This document shows, piece by piece, positions 1 through 4,889 of a stretch of 7,845 nucleotides of DNA. Every line of letters begins with the position of its first letter. The first letter of the stretch is position 1. The notes below the pieces were generated by a model. It did not search any database, was not told the DNA's origin, and saw only the letters and a program-made list of their open reading frames with translations. The position numbers and the translations under genes are program-made. The stretch is from Bacillota bacterium (lineage in GTDB: Bacteria; Bacillota_I; Bacilli_A; RFN20; CAG-826). The stretch covers positions 1 to 7,845 of the forward strand of contig DOQE01000037.1 of the NCBI GenBank assembly GCA_003512585.1, given 5' to 3'.

Positions 1-1287
1 TCCATCGACTGTCGAACTAACTTCATGGAATTCATCGACATAAGTTTTCTTATTGTCAGAAGAAGTATCGCTATGCCCATAATCTCCATTAGCAGGATTA
101 AAGTCATAGAAAGATCCGCCGTTAACCATGAAAGTACCTTCCACGGTGCTATCCGTGATATTTAATAACATATTACGTCCGCCACCTTCATTAGAGAAAG
201 TGCCGCCATTAATTACAATATTACCGGCTTTATGGGAAGTTACGCTATCGGCATTAATATAAAGACAATTAGTATCGAAGCCACTAACAAAATTTCCATC
301 ATTAATGGTCAAAGATGAACTAGTAGTTTCATATATGCTATCACCCATTTCGGCAACAAAGGTATCGGTCCCGTTAGAAAGGATTGAACCACTACCAGAA
401 ATAATGACATTCGCATTTGACCTAATTTTTATTAAAGCCTTAGAGTTTATAGCAGCTGGGCTATCCTCATTTCTAGCATCATCAAATATGCTTGAAGCGT
501 CTTCGCTCTTCTTAAGCCCTTTAATAACATGACCATTTAAATCAATGTTGAACACCTTAGGAGAATTTTCGCCTTGGAATTTTAAATAATCAACCAATCC
601 GATATCAGATCCTAAAACAATGGAAGAATTACTATTAAAGTGAGAATGATAGGCCAAAGCCTGTTTTAATTCAGAGGCATTATTAACGGTAATGCTGCCA
701 AGATTATTGGTTTGTTCAGCGCACGAATAGGTTATTTCTAATTTTGAAAAATAAGTTTGTCCACCTAATTCTAGATTAAAATAAGATGGGGTTACTTTAT
801 CGAAGGTAACCTCGTATTCACCATTTTTCTTAGTTAAATACCTATAACTTTGGCTTAGATTATCCTTATCAAAACCAAATTTTAAATCTATAGAGCAGTT
901 TTCATACCCTCTAGAAGCAAGCTTAAAAGCTATTTTTTTAATGCCAGAAATAGCTGTTGAATTATAAATGCTTCCTTGCCCCTTAACGATAAATATCTCA
1001 TCATCTTGAAGAGAAGAGGTAATTATTTTTTCGCCTTTAGATTCAAATTCCACTTCATTGCCTAATTCGGTTTTTAAAGTAGCAACATACTTTTCATAAC
1101 TATTTTTTGAACCAGACTTTAAAACACCCTTAAAGTCGTCTTTTCCAAAACTTAGCTTGTAATCTTTGTTTTCCGCTTTAATGGTTAATGGGCTTCCGCG
1201 GTTTACAGAAGCATAAGTAACTACTCCGGCAAGCCCAGCAACAGGAAGAAGGGCTAACAAGGCTAATTTTTTGATTCTTTTTTCCAT
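1..1287 (-). CDS. Secreted beta-helix (pectin-lyase-fold-like) surface protein, N-terminal 429 residues, truncated by window edge
   Basis: The frame is open from an ATG at 1285-1287 to base 1 without a stop, so the 3' end lies outside the window. Residues 1-26 form a Sec-type signal: MEKRIKK, a hydrophobic LALLALLPVAGLAGVV core, then TYAS. Residues about 85-190 look like a beta-sandwich module resembling one in the S8 protease of this window. Residues about 198-260 hold the usual opening of bacterial right-handed beta-helix proteins (ITVNNASELKQAL, then a strand with SSIVLGSDI, then IDLNGHVIKG). Coil-like rungs follow: LTINDGNF (326-333), IVINGGTF (357-364) and FMVNGGSF (386-393). YVDEFHEVSSTVDG at the edge resembles the phrase that often closes such repeats, so a C-terminal region may follow soon after. 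The ribosome site is weak (AGGT, 6 nt from the ATG). No catalytic residues are recognisable; an adhesin or a carbohydrate-binding protein are both possible. The fold call is fairly sure, the function unknown. Confidence 0.85.
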   Translation of the reverse strand, partial: MEKRIKKLALLALLPVAGLAGVVTYASVNRGSPLTIKAENKDYKLSFGKDDFKGVLKSGSKNSYEKYVATLKTELGNEVEFESKGEKIITSSLQDDEIFIVKGQGSIYNSTAISGIKKIAFKLASRGYENCSIDLKFGFDKDNLSQSYRYLTKKNGEYEVTFDKVTPSYFNLELGGQTYFSKLEITYSCAEQTNNLGSITVNNASELKQALAYHSHFNSNSSIVLGSDIGLVDYLKFQGENSPKVFNIDLNGHVIKGLKKSEDASSIFDDARNEDSPAAINSKALIKIRSNANVIISGSGSILSNGTDTFVAEMGDSIYETTSSSLTINDGNFVSGFDTNCLYINADSVTSHKAGNIVINGGTFSNEGGGRNMLLNITDSTVEGTFMVNGGSFYDFNPANGDYGHSDTSSDNKKTYVDEFHEVSSTVDG

Positions 1288-1310
1288 AAAAATACCTAAA
1301 CCTTAAAAAT

Positions 1311-1330
1311 TGACGATATAGTTATAGTCA
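1311..1330. promoter_or_regulatory. Imperfect dyad over the putative -10 region of the beta-helix gene (possible operator)
   Basis: The 20-base stretch TGACGATATAGTTATAGTCA has outer arms TGAC/GTCA and matches its own reverse complement at 14 of 20 positions. It covers the proposed -10 hexamer (1321-1326) and reaches the expected transcription start near 1314. Regulator-binding dyads often sit there, but AT-rich DNA produces such symmetry by chance and no cognate regulator gene is in the window. Confidence 0.2.
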
Positions 1331-1347
1331 TAATTAATAGAATCCAA
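1321..1347 (-). promoter_or_regulatory. Possible sigma-A-type promoter of the beta-helix surface protein gene
   Basis: On the minus strand a -10-like TATAAC (1321-1326, five of six consensus bases) lies 15 bases downstream of a -35-like TTGGAT (1342-1347). The spacer is shorter than the ideal 17. The predicted start near 1314 would give a leader of about 26 nt, similar to the leaders inferred for the lipoprotein and protease genes. The 140-base gap after the HAD gene leaves room for an independent promoter. Confidence 0.35.
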
Positions 1348-1427
1348 GTACAAATTTATTGGCAAGAAAAAACCAATTTAATTCTACTTAACTAATGTGA
1401 TTTAAAATATACGATGACGACTTAATT

Positions 1428-2090
1428 TTATAAACATGAGAAAAAATCTTTAATATAGCAAGAGGCGATATTTTTGATTTCTTTCTTCTTATCTAGACTG
1501 CATTCATCTTCTACGCCTATTGTAATAAAGCCAGCTTCTTTAGCTGTCTTAATTCCAATAAGCAAATCCTCAAAAACAAGGCATTCGCTAGGAACTAAAT
1601 CAAAACTAGAGGCGATGTTCAAATATATTAAAGGACTAGACTTATCAGCCTTTAGCTCATTAACGGTAAGGATTTTGTCAAAATAAGAATAAATGCCATG
1701 CCGCTTTAAAATAGATAAAGAAAGTTCTAAAGAATTTGATGTTGCTAAACCTATTTTTATATTATTGCTTTTTAAATATTGCAAAAAATCTTTGACTCCT
1801 GGCTTTAGATTTATTTTATTTTCATAATAATCTTTAGCCATATCTAGCCAAATGGAAACTATTTCTTCTTCGCTTTCTTCTAATGAATACGTTTCCTTTG
1901 TATATTTAGCAATTTCCTTTAATCCTTTATGCCCGATAGCCTTTTGATAAGAATCTTCATAAACCAAGCCGTGTTTAGCAAAAAATTCAATGTCGATATC
2001 TCTCCAAACGTTCATGGAGTCGATTAAGGTTCCATCTAAGTCAAAAATAGCCCCTTTGACATTTTTAAAACGCTTTAGAAATTCATCCAT
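1428..2090 (-). CDS. HAD-superfamily hydrolase, subfamily IA (beta-phosphoglucomutase/phosphatase-like)
   Basis: This 220-residue protein is full length for the family and carries all four HAD motifs. Motif I is FDLDGTLIDS, with nucleophile D17 and acid/base D19. Motif II is ATSNS (T117-S118-N119). The motif III lysine is K150 in DKSSPLIYL. Motif IV is VFEDLLIGIKTAKEAG, with Mg-binding E174 and D175. Residues about 26-95 form the helical cap typical of the beta-phosphoglucomutase/phosphatase group. By family knowledge it transfers or hydrolyses a phosphate on a small cytoplasmic metabolite through an aspartyl-phosphate; the substrate cannot be read from sequence. The usual KPxPDIYL around motif III is KSSPLIYL here, with the common Asp replaced by Leu. 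No signal peptide is present. No Shine-Dalgarno is visible before the ATG at 2088-2090, and the gene starts only about 17 bases after the U-tract of the previous terminator. It is the one evident cytoplasmic enzyme among exported proteins, so a functional link to them is doubtful. Confidence 0.93.
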   Translation of the reverse strand: MDEFLKRFKNVKGAIFDLDGTLIDSMNVWRDIDIEFFAKHGLVYEDSYQKAIGHKGLKEIAKYTKETYSLEESEEEIVSIWLDMAKDYYENKINLKPGVKDFLQYLKSNNIKIGLATSNSLELSLSILKRHGIYSYFDKILTVNELKADKSSPLIYLNIASSFDLVPSECLVFEDLLIGIKTAKEAGFITIGVEDECSLDKKKEIKNIASCYIKDFFSCL

Positions 2091-2104
2091 AAATCAACAT
2101 TAAA

Positions 2105-2133
2105 ATAATAAAACAAAAAGAAAACGCACCCAA
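2105..2133 (-). promoter_or_regulatory. Possible promoter of the HAD gene, embedded in the upstream terminator
   Basis: A minus-strand -10-like TATTAT (2105-2110, five of six) lies 17 bases from a -35-like TTGGGT (2128-2133) inside the downstream arm of the terminator hairpin. The predicted start near 2098 leaves only about 7-8 nt before the ATG at 2090, which would agree with the missing Shine-Dalgarno. No other promoter fits between terminator and gene, though read-through from the lipoprotein gene remains possible. Confidence 0.4.
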
Positions 2134-2150
2134 ATGTTATTTTAGATGCG
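2107..2150 (-). terminator. Rho-independent terminator of the repeat lipoprotein gene
   Basis: Read on the minus strand, CGCATCTAAA (2141-2150) pairs with TTTGGGTGCG (2125-2134). This makes a 10-bp stem with two G-U wobbles around a six-base ATAACA loop. A T-rich tail (TTTTCTTTTTGTTTTA, down to about 2107) follows directly. The hairpin begins about 20 bases past the lipoprotein stop. On the plus strand no comparable T-tract follows, so it acts in one direction. Confidence 0.85.
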
Positions 2151-2169
2151 CTTGTTTAAAAGCAATAAT

Positions 2170-4743
2170 TTATTGCCTTGGTAATGGTGGCGGAGGTGGC
2201 AAACTGCCAGCATCATAGCTAGGACTGACTTCACCACTGCTTAAATTGATCGATAGCCTATATTTAGCTAAGAAGACACTAACTACTAATGTCAACGAGC
2301 CGTTGTAATTAGTAATGACCATAGAATCTAGTCCATAGCTAATTCCATCGACAGTCAAAGCATAACCGCTAATTTCACCCTTTGTAAAAGAGAAAGTTTT
2401 ATTATCGACTGTATAGTTACCGACAAACTTATCAAAATCTAAATAGTCTAATTTCTTTGTTAGTTCAACACTCGAATCACCATTTTTATAAGTAACATTC
2501 CCATCCTCTTTAAAAGTAAATGTACCTTGGCTTGTGGTTACTACTTTAGAATCACCCTCCTTTGTTCTAGAAAGAATAGGCAAATCGGTTCCATTTAGAT
2601 AAATCTTATTGTTTTGGACATATAAGACATTGGTTAGATCGGTATCGGCATAAGTACCCCATGTATTTAAAATATCTTGTTCATAATAATTTAAACTAGC
2701 AATGGTTACATATCCATTATGGAAGTAAATAAATATGGAAGTATCCTTATTAAAATTAAACGCCAGCATGGCTTTGTTATCGCTATTTGGCTGAGTTAAG
2801 ATGGAATAATCATATTCGACATCCTTAATTAAACCGGTTTTATCTTGGTTAACCGTATCTAAATATAAATGCCCATCGGAAGTGAATGTAATATTTTCGA
2901 TTCCATATTTCCCATATAAAGAATAAGTACCGGCTAGCTCGGCAAATAATGATTTTCTAATATAGAAAGTATCATCTGTATAGAACGTGCCGTTAAGGTT
3001 GTTCTTATAAGTTTGCCCATTACTAGAAATAGCAAATAAATAAGTTCCGGTTCCCACTTGATAGAATGGATCGAATTCATAGGAATCTTCCTTATCTCCT
3101 ATTGTTAAAGAGGAAGTAGATAAAGTGAAATTATCCCTACCATTAGAAGAATAGTCTCCATAAACTTTATCTAAAATCTTTTTGCTATAAAGCTTAATTT
3201 CTTCTTCTCCATTATTTAACGAATAATAGCCAATATCAGATTGAACCAAGCTTAAGGCATAAGGAGTAGATTCTAAATTGCCCACTAAGCTAGGATATTT
3301 ATCTCCATGCCAGTAAGAGAAAGCAAACTTACCAGTTTTTTCGTCAATTTTAAAAGATAAATCGGAACCAACGGTTAAATTAAATTGGTTCTTTTTGTCG
3401 TGGGCAACGAATTCATCAAAAAACAAAGATAAATACAAAGACTCATTTATGTAGTAAGAAATATTGCCGTCAATAGAAACTAATATTGATGATTCATTTT
3501 CATCATTGTCTGGTGCAACAATATAATTTTTATTATTGTATGAAAAAGAAAGAGCCTTTCTTTTGTTATAAATTATATAATTTGGATTTATTGCTACTTC
3601 ATTGACGCTCAATTTTAAATTATTTTCATCGTCAACAGTAATTTTTATTACTTCCCCATCTTTAGAATATTCGCCTTTCAAATTCGAAACCGTATCGACC
3701 GGATATAAATTGGTTTCATTGTCATTACTTACTTTAATATAATGGCTTCCGATTCTAAAAGATAAGGTTGAAGAGGATGAGGTAGCATCTACTCTCATTC
3801 CTTCTTCATCAATTTTAGTTACATAAGTGCCGGTAAAATCACCAAATGTTAACGTTTTATTATCAGGATCCATTGATAAGGCAATTGAGTTAGTTCCATC
3901 AAAGACATTAAATCCGTTTAAGGCTCCGGGGTCTAGATAATTGGAAACACTATTATATTGACTTTCAAATAACCTTATTGTTTGATCTCCGCTATCATCT
4001 TCGATTACGTCAATTCTTTCTTCCCCATATCCATAGTTGTCAGAATCCGTTAATTCTAGAGTCGTAACAATTGTAGGTTGGAAAACATTGGAATTATCTT
4101 CCCTTAACCTGGATACATATGACCAATTTTGTTCATAACTCCAAATTCCATCATATCCGGAAACTCTAGCAGCCAAGTAAACATTTCTTTCATAATCAAA
4201 CTCGCCGTCTAAAACCGTATAGATATTATAGGAACTTGAATCTCCATAGGCAGAATATGACCCGGCATACTTAGAAACATTTGGTTGGAATGTACCTAAA
4301 GTAGCGAAGGCATCTCCATTAATTTTATCTAAATGCAAAAAACCATCGCCATATAAATCAACATAAGCCCTATAAGAATTTCCCACATCAAAAGAAGAAT
4401 CGAAATTAACCGAAATTACCTCTTTCTTTTTGCTTGGGTCGGTAGAAACATCTACTTTTCCTAAGGAAGTCGGAATTAATGTCAATTCTACTTTTCCTTC
4501 AATTTGGATGGACTTCTCATCAAGAGTAAGCTTGCCCAATTTTCCATTATAAGTCCCTAGTAAATAAGAGAAGTCATCTTTATTTAATGTCGGAGGAAGA
4601 ATTGATTCCTCGGATGAAGTCTGGCTAGAGGAAGTTTCTTCGCTTTCACTAGTAGAAGAGGAAGAAACGTCATTTCCACAAGAAAATAGCAAAGAGGAAA
4701 GTCCAGCCAAAGATAGAAAGAAATACAATTTTTTTGATTTCAT
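2170..4743 (-). CDS. Large secreted lipoprotein of repeated G-x-Y beta modules, function unknown
   Basis: The product has 857 residues. Residues 1-22 are a lipoprotein signal: MKSKK, a hydrophobic core, then LFSC with the lipidation Cys at 22. Phe at -2 is slightly unusual. A disordered Ser/Glu/Thr linker (27-47) should lift the protein off the membrane. The rest is beta-rich and holds a recurring hydrophobic-x-G-x-Y strand at G63, G161, G305, G357, G529, G605, G696 and G775. In several modules this is followed by a short strand containing phrases such as NNKIYLNG or DGHLYLD. This suggests about eight degenerate beta-barrel or lipocalin-like units. I see no catalytic motif. The C-terminus ends in a proline tail, LPPPPPLPRQ. 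The start is firm: AAAGGAG lies 8 nt before the ATG at 4741-4743, with a good promoter above it. A terminator follows, so the gene is probably monocistronic. Ligand binding, adhesion or an envelope scaffold are possible roles, but I do not recognise the family. Confidence 0.92.
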   Translation of the reverse strand: MKSKKLYFFLSLAGLSSLLFSCGNDVSSSSTSESEETSSSQTSSEESILPPTLNKDDFSYLLGTYNGKLGKLTLDEKSIQIEGKVELTLIPTSLGKVDVSTDPSKKKEVISVNFDSSFDVGNSYRAYVDLYGDGFLHLDKINGDAFATLGTFQPNVSKYAGSYSAYGDSSSYNIYTVLDGEFDYERNVYLAARVSGYDGIWSYEQNWSYVSRLREDNSNVFQPTIVTTLELTDSDNYGYGEERIDVIEDDSGDQTIRLFESQYNSVSNYLDPGALNGFNVFDGTNSIALSMDPDNKTLTFGDFTGTYVTKIDEEGMRVDATSSSSTLSFRIGSHYIKVSNDNETNLYPVDTVSNLKGEYSKDGEVIKITVDDENNLKLSVNEVAINPNYIIYNKRKALSFSYNNKNYIVAPDNDENESSILVSIDGNISYYINESLYLSLFFDEFVAHDKKNQFNLTVGSDLSFKIDEKTGKFAFSYWHGDKYPSLVGNLESTPYALSLVQSDIGYYSLNNGEEEIKLYSKKILDKVYGDYSSNGRDNFTLSTSSLTIGDKEDSYEFDPFYQVGTGTYLFAISSNGQTYKNNLNGTFYTDDTFYIRKSLFAELAGTYSLYGKYGIENITFTSDGHLYLDTVNQDKTGLIKDVEYDYSILTQPNSDNKAMLAFNFNKDTSIFIYFHNGYVTIASLNYYEQDILNTWGTYADTDLTNVLYVQNNKIYLNGTDLPILSRTKEGDSKVVTTSQGTFTFKEDGNVTYKNGDSSVELTKKLDYLDFDKFVGNYTVDNKTFSFTKGEISGYALTVDGISYGLDSMVITNYNGSLTLVVSVFLAKYRLSINLSSGEVSPSYDAGSLPPPPPLPRQ

Positions 4744-4772
4744 TATAGAAACTCCTTTCTGTAACCAATTTT

Positions 4773-4800
4773 AGGGTATTTTATGTAGAAAAAATGTCAA
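4773..4800 (-). promoter_or_regulatory. Promoter of the repeat lipoprotein gene
   Basis: A perfect -35 TTGACA (4795-4800) is followed after 16 bases by TACCCT (4773-4778), which keeps the three most important -10 positions (T, A and final T). The region above the -35 (about 4801-4850) is strongly A/T-rich and could act as an UP element. The predicted start near 4766 gives a leader of about 23 nt carrying the strong AAAGGAG ribosome site (4752-4758). Confidence 0.65.
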
Positions 4801-4840
4801 GATTTAAAAAAACATGGTCATTATTGATATTTTTAAAGCA

Positions 4841-4889
4841 AAAAAAAGAAAACTTTAGCGGCGTTTAGTTATAATTAACGTCTTTTTTT
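4841..4889 (-). terminator. Weak, A/U-based terminator candidate overlapping the stop codon of the S8 protease gene
   Basis: On the minus strand AAAAAAAGA (4881-4889, within the last Lys/Arg codons) is perfectly complementary to TCTTTTTTT (4841-4849) across a 31-base loop containing the TAA stop. A T-rich stretch therefore follows the gene, but the stem has almost no G-C pairs and the loop is long. Termination here is plausible and probably leaky. No better hairpin is visible before the next promoter. Confidence 0.3.

Noticed and set aside
305..532. Plus-strand open frame of 75 codons
   Set aside because: It lies wholly antisense to the beta-helix gene, has no ribosome site and its translation matches no family; the minus-strand frame is clearly the coding one.
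1309..1336. Plus-strand TTGACG with a TAATTA 16 bases on, resembling a promoter
   Set aside because: It would transcribe antisense into the HAD gene, where no plus-strand gene exists; it coincides with an AT-rich dyad and is likely chance.
1352..1386. Short inverted repeat ATTGG/CCAAT after the HAD gene, considered as its terminator
   Set aside because: It has five paired bases, a ten-base loop and no T-tract after it on the minus strand.
1474..1686. Plus-strand open frame of 70 codons
   Set aside because: It is antisense to the HAD gene, across its motifs II-IV; a shadow frame.
2082..2100. Five-codon upstream ORF overlapping the HAD start (ATG at 2098-2100)
   Set aside because: It has no ribosome site and may begin at or before the transcription start; nothing supports its use.
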